Below the pieces are notes generated by a model. The model did not search any database and was not told the DNA's origin. It saw only the letters and a program-made list of their open reading frames with translations. Positions 52,101 to 61,925 of a DNA stretch of 64,000 bases are shown here, piece by piece. This DNA is from Strix aluco (taxonomy: Eukaryota; Chordata; Aves; Strigiformes; Strigidae): NCBI RefSeq assembly GCF_031877795.1, contig NC_133938.1, positions 10,262,920-10,326,919 on the forward strand, in the 5' to 3' direction. Each line of letters starts with the position of its first letter. Position 1 is the stretch's first letter. A program made the position numbers and the translations under genes.

Positions 52101-54435
52101 GCTTTGCTTCAGCAGCGGTGTGAAGATGCACAAATAGTAACATCCAACCTCTCCAGCACTTTACACTTAACCTTAGTCCACTTTCCTGTGGCTAATTATT
52201 CTCCCACGCCCAGGGCAGAGCACCAGAGACTTGCTTTGCTCATTCCCCTTCTCACTGGGCTGCACCATAGCTGTTGCCCGCTCCTAAGTGTTTTTAAGTC
52301 CTGAAGGATTCATCAGCTGGTTTGACACTTAAGCAAGGACAGACAGTGCATTGCATCTGCCTTCATTTTAGGCTAAGACTGCAGGGTTTAGTTTCTGTAA
52401 GTTCTCAAGGTTTGTGGAAAGACAATAATCTCTTAGTAGGGATGAGATGAACTGTCCTTGAGAGGTTCAGTCTCTCTTGACTGCCTCATGAGCCGAGACA
52501 ACTGTCCTAATCTTGCATTTAGATGGCCAGAGTTAGTCCACGTGAATCCCATGACAGAGGAGACTCCTGCCTGCAGAGGTGCCTGTTCTCTGCATGTGAC
52601 TATGGAAGGCCACCAAGCATGTGGAGGAAGAACATCTGGAGCAGGACAGCAGGTCTGAGTGCTGTATTGTGGTTGGAGCTTTCCAGATGTGGGCTTTATA
52701 CTGAGGACACCCAGTTTTCAGATTTAGGAGTAAGAAGAAAGAAAAAAACAGCACCTCCCCAGCCAGAAAATGTCCTGTTAGGTCCAAATAGTTTAGAAAA
52801 ATTACAGGGATTGTGGGATGAAGGAGTTCTTGGTTTCTAAGCATGCCTCTGGCTGAATCTTCCTTTGCTGCCTTGGTTTCCCTTTTGTCAAGCTTCTCTG
52901 GGACGTGATTTCTTAGCAGCAAATCTTGGGAGCTGAGAATGAGATAGATCCTTTGTGCAGGCAGAACTAGCGAAAGGCAGTGATTCACTCTCTTAAGAAA
53001 TCAAGAAATATGGGAGCAGAGAGAAGCCATGCACTTGCTTCCTTTTCAAGGGCAGGTCATGGTGCTGGGCAGCAGCACTGGCAGAGGTCCAGCTGGTGAC
53101 ATACGAAGGCAGAGCTGTGGGGATTTCCAGAGTGTGATGAATGCCTTGGACATTTGGGGCCAGCTTGAGGAGCTTGCAGGCAGCTTGGCAACCCATCCTG
53201 TTCAAGGCTGCCTTTGTGCGTGCTGCTGTGCTACTGGGGTGGGCTGGATGCTGTTGCAAGAGGATGTTCCCAGTCCTCTCACTCCCCCTCTTCTTTCTCT
53301 TTCTGAGATGTTTGCAAACACTTCCCGTTTGAAACGTGATCTTGGGGGAGAGCATCAGCTTTTCATTTGATGGCAGGGTTCTGTGCTCGAGTGATTTCGC
53401 ATGTTACTCCTACAGAGAAGACCTCTGTTTGCCACTCTCCCCCGATGGATTTTAAAAACAAAGCTCTCAACACTGAAGAGCTGAGATTGCAGCTTCTCTC
53501 CCCCTCGGTTATATCACTAAAGGGCCTTTTATAGGGTTATTCAAGGGTCATCCTACTTTCCTAGTTCTTTTTTCAGAGTTGCATCCTTCCTTCCTTCTCC
53601 ACAGACCAGTCCTACTTCAGATCTATTTTGGGAGTACATTTTAATGCACAAACCTTCCTCTGGGGTGCATGAAGGGGTCTGTGTGCACAGGCAGATTCAC
53701 AAGCCATGAACCTGATGAGCTGGAGAGGATCACAGACTTGCCTCGCTGCAGCAATGTACGTGATTTGCAAGCTATAGTTGAGCTCCTTAAGGCAAGGACA
53801 AACACCATCTTCCACTAGCTGAAGGCTGGGCACCTTCCTAATGCAGCTGGCATGAGCCATCCTGGGTAAAGAAAACAGTCTGTTAACCTAAACAGAGCAG
53901 GAGGTTTCCTGTGGCCCTCTGTTATTAGCACTCATTTGCGTTGCAGTGTGACTGTGGGATCCCTCGCCAAAACCACAGGTCCTTTGGATGTCACCTCCTG
54001 GAGCGAGAGCCAGGAGCAGCTCCATGTCCTGTCTCCCGAGGCAGCTGCAAACGGAGGCTGTGAGAGCGGCACCGCCTTGTCTGGCTCCGCGGCTCAGTCA
54101 GGAGCAGGACCTGCATCTTTCAACATCTCAGCCAAAGCTCTTTCCTTGGACTGCTCTCAAAGCTAAGGCACGGCCAAAATAACCTTGTGCCACAGAGACC
54201 GAGGAGGATGCCAGGGAAGGAGCTGCTGAGGCAGAGCCGTTCCCAGGAGGGCTGGCTTGGGAAATACAGAAATGCTGCCTGAGACTCCCACGGTCACTTT
54301 CTTGGGTTGTTTTTGGACACCTACCAAACTGCCTGACGTCTCACTCTCCTAAAACCTGTCTTTTGCACTTACTGTTTCTTTCTTTTCTCTCCCCCTTCAA
54401 CGCAGAAAGAAATGACAGAACGAATTTGCCACTGA
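39726..54435 (+). CDS. MOB3C: MOB3C, MOB kinase activator 3C, complete
   Basis: Three coding exons, 39726-40143, 49995-50197 and 54406-54435, join to 651 nt, giving 216 residues, the same length as human MOB3C from memory. The protein starts [20 protein letters not shown] and carries the Mob1/phocein fold signatures [61 protein letters not shown] and [14 protein letters not shown]. The zinc ligands expected by analogy with MOB1 are Cys82, Cys87, His164 and His169, all present with the usual five-residue spacing. The protein ends [16 protein letters not shown] at the start and the ATPAF1 neighbour separate it from MOB3A and MOB3B. Two ATGs are adjacent (39723 and 39726). The second has A at -3 and G at +4 and matches the family start. 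MOB proteins are non-enzymatic adaptors of NDR/LATS-type kinase networks; the MOB3 subgroup is less well characterised. Confidence 0.97.
40992..41006. repeat. 15-G homopolymer
   Basis: Uninterrupted G run in MOB3C intron 1, sense strand. Confidence 0.9.
43122..43144. repeat. 23-T homopolymer
   Basis: Uninterrupted T run in MOB3C intron 1. It might be the reversed tail of a retroposon, but no body was recognised beside it. Confidence 0.85.
47279..47345 (+). mobile_element. CR1 LINE 3' tail fragment
   Basis: The closing phrase of CR1 is visible: GGTCTAGATGACCTTTAAAG, then CTCTTCCACCCCAAACTATT, then two ATTCTATG octamer repeats. Only the extreme 3' end is preserved. Confidence 0.88.
49995..50197 (+). 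CDS. MOB3C: MOB3C coding exon 2
   Basis: The acceptor is TTGCTTCTGCTTTGCAG and the donor GTAAGG. It encodes [20 protein letters not shown] through VHVYIHHFD and [12 protein letters not shown] to HRELEPL, ending in phase 0. It includes His164 and His169. Confidence 0.97.
50198..54405 (+). other. MOB3C: MOB3C intron 2
   Basis: About 4.2 kb without a recognised gene. It contains a block at about 51.40-51.63 kb with two identical AP-1 type TGACTCACAT sites and homeodomain/forkhead-like AT-rich motifs. Confidence 0.55.
54406..54435 (+). CDS. MOB3C: MOB3C terminal coding exon (30 nt)
   Basis: The acceptor is TTTCTCTCCCCCTTCAACGCAG. It encodes KEMTERICH and TGA. The MOB3 family ends in (K/R)EMTxRxCH, so this tiny exon is confidently the C-terminus, although it is too short for an ORF scan. 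Confidence 0.95.
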   Translation, partial: KEMTERICH

Positions 54436-55220
54436 AGCATTTTGGCAGACAAACTCAGCTGGCTCGTTCAGAGTCCGATGGGACAAGACACTCTGTGGTG
54501 GGAGACCTCTTCCCAAGGACTCGCTCTGGGCATTTCAACTCAATGGACTATGAACGCTGCAGAAGAGCCTCTTCAGGCCAGGGCCAAATCCTAAACTTGT
54601 CAAGCACCTCTGGACAGATGTTTTTTTTAACAGATCTCAGTCTTAGAAAGCCACTGACTTACTGGAGAAGGAGGCAAGTCTGGTTGACTTTTGCACACTC
54701 TGGTTTCAAAGACTCGATCCCATGTCTGATAACATCCCTTCAGCTTCCTTTCCTCTTGTTTCAGCCTCAGCTACACTGATCTCCAAATGTTTTATTAGTG
54801 ATTCCTGCCCTGTGAGCAGGTGTGACCTTGTCTACCAAGTAATGCCTGTTACCTTTCCCACACGCAGTGGGTTTGTGATAACATCATCTGAGATCAGCTC
54901 TGCAAAGCTGGTGATTTGATCCCAGCTGCCTCCCTGTGGTTAGTTGCTCATGTTTTCTACCACGAGTTATGAATGTCTCCCCTTCTGCCCTAATTCATGC
55001 TTTACCAAAGGGACCATTTTTTCCCACAAGGGATTTTTCACGCTTGGCAGAGGGGACTTCATGATGTTCGAAGATGCATCCAGCACTGCTTGGACTAATG
55101 ACAAGGTGGCCCCGTGACAGAGAAGGAGAACTAGGCCACTCTTCAGTGTGATCAGCAGAGTCTACCCGAGAAAGACTCGGAAAGTGGTGGAAAGAAACTG
55201 TTGCCAGAAAACAACACTTT

Positions 55221-55248
55221 CAACATGTCAGCATTTCCTGACATGTTG
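55221..55248 (+). promoter_or_regulatory. Perfect 11-bp hairpin in the MOB3C 3'UTR
   Basis: The left arm CAACATGTCAG (55221-55231) is the exact reverse complement of the right arm CTGACATGTTG (55238-55248), with the 6-nt loop CATTTC. A regulatory role is inference only. Confidence 0.6.
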
Positions 55249-55854
55249 TTTTGTCTCAAGATCAGTAGATGCTGGCTGTAGAAATTCTTGTTTTTTCATT
55301 ATCCAATCCTACAGCACAGTAAATCAGGTGAAGAAGGACTTGAAGAGACATCTAATCTATCCTGTTCTTCAAAAAAGACAAAATCAGTCCTTCTTAAACT
55401 TTTTTGACCTTTTGAAAGCATACTATTGCTACCTGGTCTGTGCCATTATTCCCCTGAAAGGTATCGCATCTCAAAATTTCTTCCCCATCTGCTTGCAATG
55501 CCTGGTAACTAGTGCTGTGTTCCCTGTGCCATTTTTCTTTTGACAAGAGCTGAAGTGTTTTTATTTTTTTTTACTCTTTCTGGGGAGTTAAAATCAAATT
55601 GTCTGAGCCACAGCATTGTTATGTTTGTGTTTCCTATCCTTTTTCTGGGAAAGTTTTGTATACCAGACATAGCTGATATTTATAATCTGGGGTTTGACCA
55701 TTTTTGGGGTAGGGAGAGGATGTGGCTAGAAAATGTAAATATTTAGGCCAACATTAAAGTGCACAAGTGAATTTTTAGTGCTCAAAGCACTTATTCTGTT
55801 GTGAAAATCTATTTTTTTTTAATCTTGTGTACCAGATGTATATTTTTACACAGA

Positions 55855-55860
55855 AATAAA
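55855..55860 (+). promoter_or_regulatory. MOB3C: MOB3C poly(A) signal
   Basis: AATAAA in CACAGAAATAAAACAGAG, about 1.42 kb after the stop codon. Confidence 0.7.
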
Positions 55861-56394
55861 ACAGAGCAAAATGGACACAAAACCACCTGATATATCATTC
55901 CAGTATTTTCTGTGTAAAACAATCAGTAAAAATCGAAACATTTTTGTTCTGTTACTAATTAAAGAAATGTTAATAAGCCTGGTGTACTTCATTTTTCCCT
56001 GATTCATCTGTATTAAGACAGGCACCATAAAAAAGCACCCAGGATAACCTGAAGAGTGGATTTCCCCTGAAAATTGCAGCACTGATAGTTCTCTGTGCCA
56101 TGTTGAGACCTCAGCTTGCATCTCAGAAAGCAGCTTGACATAGGCTAATGTTGCTGGTCTGCATCCTCCCCTTGCTGACTTTTCACCATCATCCCACCTG
56201 AAGGATTTTTCCAGTGATACATGGTGGTGAGTTTTACTCACTACTGTGGTTCCTGGGTCCTGGGATCCATGTTCCTGCCTCTTCACATAAATCAGAACTA
56301 CAGGCACAAACTGCTGTGTAGTGCAGAGGCAGGAGATGACAACGGCTCTATCAGGAACCTTCTGCCCTCCTGGGAAGTCAGGCCTGGTTGGACT

Positions 56395-56625
56395 CAGGGC
56401 ACAGGACCCACTGGGAGCTGGTAAGGTTGGGGCTTACGGAGACACTGTCTCAACAGCGGGATCTAAGTGATGAACTGACAGCAACCTACAGCTACTTCAA
56501 GGTGAGTTACAAAGATGTCGGATTCAACCTCTTCTCAACAGTGGAAGATGGTAAGACAGTGACCAACAGCTACAATTTGTGGCTTGGGAGGTTCAAATTA
56601 GACAACAGAAAAAAAATCCAAGAGA
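56395..56625 (+). mobile_element. Degraded CR1-type LINE fragment (older subfamily)
   Basis: The frame ATYSYFKVSYKDVGFNLFST, then GRFKLDNRKK, follows the 3' pol region of CR1 copies. The DNA phrases GATTCAACCTCTTCTC and GGCTTGGGAGGTTCAAATTA correspond to the sequence just before the CR1 terminus. Divergence is high and the ends are unclear. Confidence 0.55.
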
Positions 56626-56979
56626 GTGCTGCAGCCAGTGAACAGACACCCAGAGAGGAAGTGTTAACGATCCTCAGTTTAACAAGACTTAGTGTAAATA
56701 ATGTCCGCGCACAGAGGCCTGCTTATATTTTTGTCCTCCATGTTGTCCTGTAGCGATGAGTTCCACCAGGTAACTGTGCACTGTGCATTACAAAAGGGGA
56801 GTGTACTCTGTTTATTTTTTAAACCCATGCCTGAAGATTTCAGCCCTCCTGCTTTGGGAGTGTTTTCTGTTTACCTCCTGGACACCACAGAGCTCTTACT
56901 GGAACAGAAAGCACTATTTGCAAAAGATCAACTCACAGGCTTATCTCGAGCAGCAATTTAAAACAGAATTTCAAAGATT

Positions 56980-56998
56980 CCCCCCCCCCCCCCCCCCC
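56980..56998. repeat. 19-C homopolymer
   Basis: Uninterrupted C run followed by a short pyrimidine tract. Confidence 0.9.
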
Positions 56999-59900
56999 TT
57001 TCTTTTTAATCTGCTTTACCCAAGAAAACAAAGTTCATGATTGTGCTGTGACAACTGCATCTTTAGTAACTCTGGAAGCAGTATAGGAAGGGGAGACATG
57101 GAAATCAGTCACTTCCAGAAAGGTCTTTCTGTCTCTCTCCAAGACACTGAGCTATTCCCCTGGTCCTCATCCGAGTGCCTCCCAGCCTGAAGAGTTTATG
57201 CCTGAGCACAGCAGAGATGTTTATGAAGCAGAAAGCACTGAGATAAGTACCCAAGACAAACTTCTCCCCTCATGAGGCTGCAGTGTGCCTATGAGGCTCC
57301 AACATCTCCATAGCTTCAACAAACGTCCCTGTGCAATTTGAAAGCAGGCAGGAACCTTGGGATGCATTAAATATGCACATAGCTCTTGTTAGCCCTATCT
57401 CCCTAAATGACTCATCTGCTCAGCTGGCTGCCAGTAGCCAGGACTCATTTCTCCCTTTGCAAAATCCCTGGGTTCTCCTGATGAAGAGGAGATGTGCTAC
57501 TGCTAGGATTTTATTTTCCTTCTCTGCAGCCACCATGTCCTTCAGCACCAAAAAGGCTGTGGCGCTGGTCACCAGGTCAGATAGAGGCTGGCACGAGAGA
57601 GACGCTGCAGACACTGGAGAATTTAGGAATAGCCTTGGATGGGGGAAAAAAAGGGCTTTGTGGAGCATAATGGCTCCTGTCCCAGTGCCACAGGGATGGG
57701 ACACAGAGAGGGCTTGGGCTCAGCCAGTGAAGCATACTGCCTGTGGCCACACACAGCTGGGATCAAGACTGGCCTACCCTGGCAGTAGCCCCACTGGCAG
57801 GCCAGAGGGGTTGGGCCATGGGGTGGTTTGCTGGTCTGAGTGGTGGCTCCTGGGTTCAAGCCTGCCCATGCCAAGGCTGGACAGTCCTCGGTGAATGCTC
57901 ACAATAACCATGACATGATCTGGTCTGAGATATTCCTCCTCTCTTGGTGAAAGCTTGTAAAATATAAGAGAAGATTTGGGAAGAGAGAAAAAGGAGCCAA
58001 GGAGAAACTGTTGTTTCCAAGGGTTAAAAATCTGTCCATGCTGGGAGATGACCATGAATCCACTTGGGATCAGAAAGGGATGAGATGGGTTAATAATACT
58101 ACATCCATTCCTTGATTGCTTTCTTAGAGTTGGGCTAAGACGCTGATTCTAGCAAAGAGTTTCACAACTACAGGCAAGAGTGTTTCTCTTGAATGTGTGC
58201 AGCTTTTACTTTCTGCAGGCTGATGGTTTTGCTAGCGCAGCCTGGTCAGCCACATTCCCTCATGCAGGTCAGGGAAGGACAAATGACTCATAAGTGTCAA
58301 GAAAACCTCGAGGCATTCAGCTCCCTGCTGAAAAGAGACCCTGAGTCAGAGCTGAAATGCCAGCGGTGCGTGGGGAACTACTGCATGTCTGCAGGGATGT
58401 AGAACATAGCAACAGCAAATGAGGTCTCTTAAACGAGAGAGTTTCTTTCTGAAGAGGTGGCTGGGGGGGAAACAAAAGCATGGTCTGCCTGCAAATTTCT
58501 TGAAGGTCTCAGTGGAACAGAATCCATTCTACTTCAGTTAGGCACCTTACTTTGATGCTCTGAGATACCAGGTGATGGCATCTGCTACTGACACACAATA
58601 GGGCAGGACTCACTACCTGTGTAGTGACTCAAAGCTGGCCACCCTTTGACCGCCCCAGGGTCTCCAGTCTCTTCCAATGTCTGAGCTCACCCAACCTTTC
58701 CCCATCCAAGCTGGCTCACAGCTGGGGCCAGCCACAGGTTCCTCAGCAGCAACAAGGATAACTGGAATAGCTGTGTTCAAATGATACCCATTGGATCCTA
58801 AGTGAGTCCAGCAGCTCCAGGACTGCTGCTTCTTAAAAGTATCTGGCACTTGTTCTCCCAAATCATGTGTTTTGGTGGAAAACTTGAAGGAAGTTTGGGA
58901 CTTTGCAGGAATGCTGGACTGTAGAGCTTCTCTTGCAGAACTGTTGGGTCCGGGTGCTGGCTGCTGAGCTACAGAGTTGCTCCATACTCAGCAAGTGGTG
59001 GTGTGCATTTAACACCCTCCTGCCCGGAACAATAATCATGATGGGGAGGAAGAGGATCCATATTTTCAGGATTCTTCAACTTGTATGACTCTTCAGCCTG
59101 TGTTAGAAGGAGAAGCTTCACTGCCATGTGGGTAATCCTCCAGCAGCTATTTTATTATTAACTTTAATGAAGCTGTACCATCTGGGAGTTGTCATACTGG
59201 ATCAGGCCTCTCCTTTGTCATTTAATATTTTTATCCACTGGGCTAGTTAACAGTTGCTTTGGGCTATGCCCTAATGATGGAGTGAGGTAAGCATTTTGCC
59301 ATCTATTCATGCGGCTGTCAGGTGAGCCTATGTAAGAGCTGGCAGTCTCAGGGCAACTTGATGTAGGCATCCTGGGCTGGAGGCCAGGACCAGCACTGCA
59401 CTCATGGTCTCCCTCCCTTGGGTCTTACTCATATCAGTTTTCCAGTAGTGCCAGGATTCTCCACACTTACGTGCACTGGTGGGAATAGGAGCTGAGATGT
59501 ACACAAGGTCTCAGTCCCAGCCTAAACTGGCAGGGTGGATGTGCTGACTTTTGTAGCTACATATAGGTGGAGATAATGTGGGAAGTCTTGATTTCTACTG
59601 CTGTGGCAAAATGTTCTGCTGTTTTGGTGACTGTGCTCATTTCTGAGGACTTGTTTTCTTTCAGTCCTTGGATTTCTTCTGTAACCTATAACTGGCCTTG
59701 CTAGGAACTCAGCTAGCATCTTCTCTGTGCTGGAAGCAGCAGCCCCAGCATCTTCTCCAAGTCCTTCTTGCTTGACTTTGCAATCTGCTTGACATTACTG
59801 CTCTCTGATGCAAAAATAAAAACCTAAGTAGAACGGGAATGCAGTGAAATGAAATTGGGATGCTGCATTTGAAAATGTCACCACTCAGAAGGAAAATCAT

Positions 59901-61860
59901 CTTCCAACTTTTGTTCCTAGCAGTTACAACAATTTCCTCCCCAAGGAACCCTTTTTGTACTATGACTTCCAAATTCTTTAAAACTCACAGACATTCTTAT
60001 ATTATACTTGTAATCAGCCCATAGCAATAGGAGGATTAAAAAAGCCCCTTCTCCTGCACAAGCATGTTGCAGACGACTCTGAAAGCCTCCCTCTTTGGTG
60101 CTGATGGCTCATACAGCAGCACCTCTCATGTCTGAGGAACCTAGTAGGGTAGGATATCAACCCTCGCTTGTCAAATAGACTTTCTGAGAGCTTTGCTCAT
60201 CCCTAGCCCCAAGACTTTTGTTTTATCCATGTACAAATGCTGTCTAAACCTCTAGACAGCACAGACAGATGTGGCATGCACAGCGTCCCAGGATGAAACT
60301 GTGGCATCCAGAACTTTGGCCAAAGAGGCTGTTACTCATCTGGGTAATATCCCAAGGAACCCAAGGGCATGAGACAGCTTAGCCCTGTTCATTTTAATAA
60401 GAATGTATCATCAAAACACCACGTGTAACATCAGATCTCACCCCTCTTGTCCATGTTGCATTGACAATGATGGCACAGGCACCACCTAAATAATCAATAC
60501 CAAGTTGTAACGCTTAAGTCAGACTACTTGGACCCAGCCCCATCTGTCTGCAGTGGCTGTCCCGGGGCCTAGTGTTTGGGACAGATGCAGTCTGCGCTTC
60601 CCCCTGCTCTCCTAAGCAGGACACCATAGGAAATGGACTGGAAGGGTCTGTAATGGGTCTTGCTGAGTCCGGCAGAAAAGTGAGGAGCCGTTGAGGATGA
60701 AAAGCAATCTGGACTCATGGAAGTAATTTTGCTGCTGCTGAACAGCTGTTTGGGGTAGATGGGGAAGTTCAGGGGTACGCAGTAACAGCCTCTAATGATT
60801 AGCTTGTACAGTGGAGACAAGTGTTTTTCTGCTCGTTTCCAGCAAGTTTGGTTTGTTGGTCTCCAGCAGACCACAAGTTTTCCAGGTCCCATGTTACTTG
60901 GGCTTTCCATTAAACAGAGTCAGATCAGGATGTCTGTTCCACTGGGCAGTGGGGTAACACTGTGTGAAGGTGTGAGTACTCCTCATGGGTCTGGATACAA
61001 AGGCGGTTTCAGCCTGGCATTCACACACATATGGGAACTTTTAATGTCCATTTTGAGACCTCTTCCTCATCCCCTACTGTCAACAGCTTTGCCAGATGGG
61101 ACACTGAAAATTGGTCTCTAGGGACAGAGATATCTCACACTACCCATAATGTTACACATGAATCATAAGGTTTCCTGAAAGAAACAGGGCTTTCTCTTTT
61201 CTTTTTTTTTTTTTTTTTTCATGGGTGGAGAAGGGACATTCACAACAAAAGAATGACACAGAAGCTTGATCCTGGTAAATGTGATTGCATAAGCCTGTCT
61301 CTGGATTTAATCGCCTAAATGAGAAGTATAATTTTCAGAGAAATTGAGCCTGTACAAATTCCTTGAACAGCAGAGGGAACAGTACATGCTCTGTGTCCTG
61401 AAAATCAGACTAGACTAGATTGCAGGTGCTTAAATATAGATTTAGGTGCTTGGCTGTGGGCAGATAAGAGAGGAATAATTCTAGTCAAGGCTTGGAATCA
61501 TTTTAGTAGTAAAACATAGGCCAAAGTACTGTGATCCAATTGTAACACTGCTAAATCAAAACTAGCTTTAGGTAATTACTTCTTATTTGCCTAACAGCCA
61601 GCATAGATGGCTCCTTATCTTCTCTGCTGTGTGCTGCATGAGTAAAAAGCAGACATGTACTTGAAAAGCTATTAAAAAGTAAAAGGAAAAATCATGTGGA
61701 AGAACTACTTATTTTACCGTGGTTAATAAACCCATTATACTGTTTGAGGAGTGCTTTCTTCTTCAATTTTCATGGGACAGTCCTGAAATATTATCATAAC
61801 CATTTCCTAGAAATACCATGCCTATTCTATTAAAAACAACAAAATGAAAAGGAAAATACT

Positions 61861-61925
61861 TTTTTTTTTTCCCTCTTCCCCTCCCCCCCCCCCCCCCCCC
61901 CCCCGCCCCCCCCCCCCCCGCCCCC
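61861..61925. repeat. T then C polypyrimidine tract
   Basis: A run of T, then C-rich sequence, then 22 C (61883-61904), G, 14 C, G, 5 C. The opposite strand is G-rich and could form quadruplexes. Confidence 0.9.

Larger units (their letters stand above)
54436..55880 (+). other. MOB3C: MOB3C 3'UTR
   Basis: Runs from the stop to just past the AATAAA at 55855. It includes a strong hairpin at 55221-55248 and T-rich or AT-rich elements near 55556-55575 and 55811-55822. No convincing coding frame is present. Confidence 0.75.

Noticed and set aside
55846-56307. A 153-codon minus-strand frame downstream of MOB3C.
   Set aside because: It overlaps the MOB3C poly(A) region, has no recognisable motif and begins in repeat-like sequence.
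59150-59280. Possible second copy of the SINE-like repeat (ATACTGGATCAGGCC and GGGCTAGTTAAC).
   Set aside because: Only two short words match and the intervening sequence does not.
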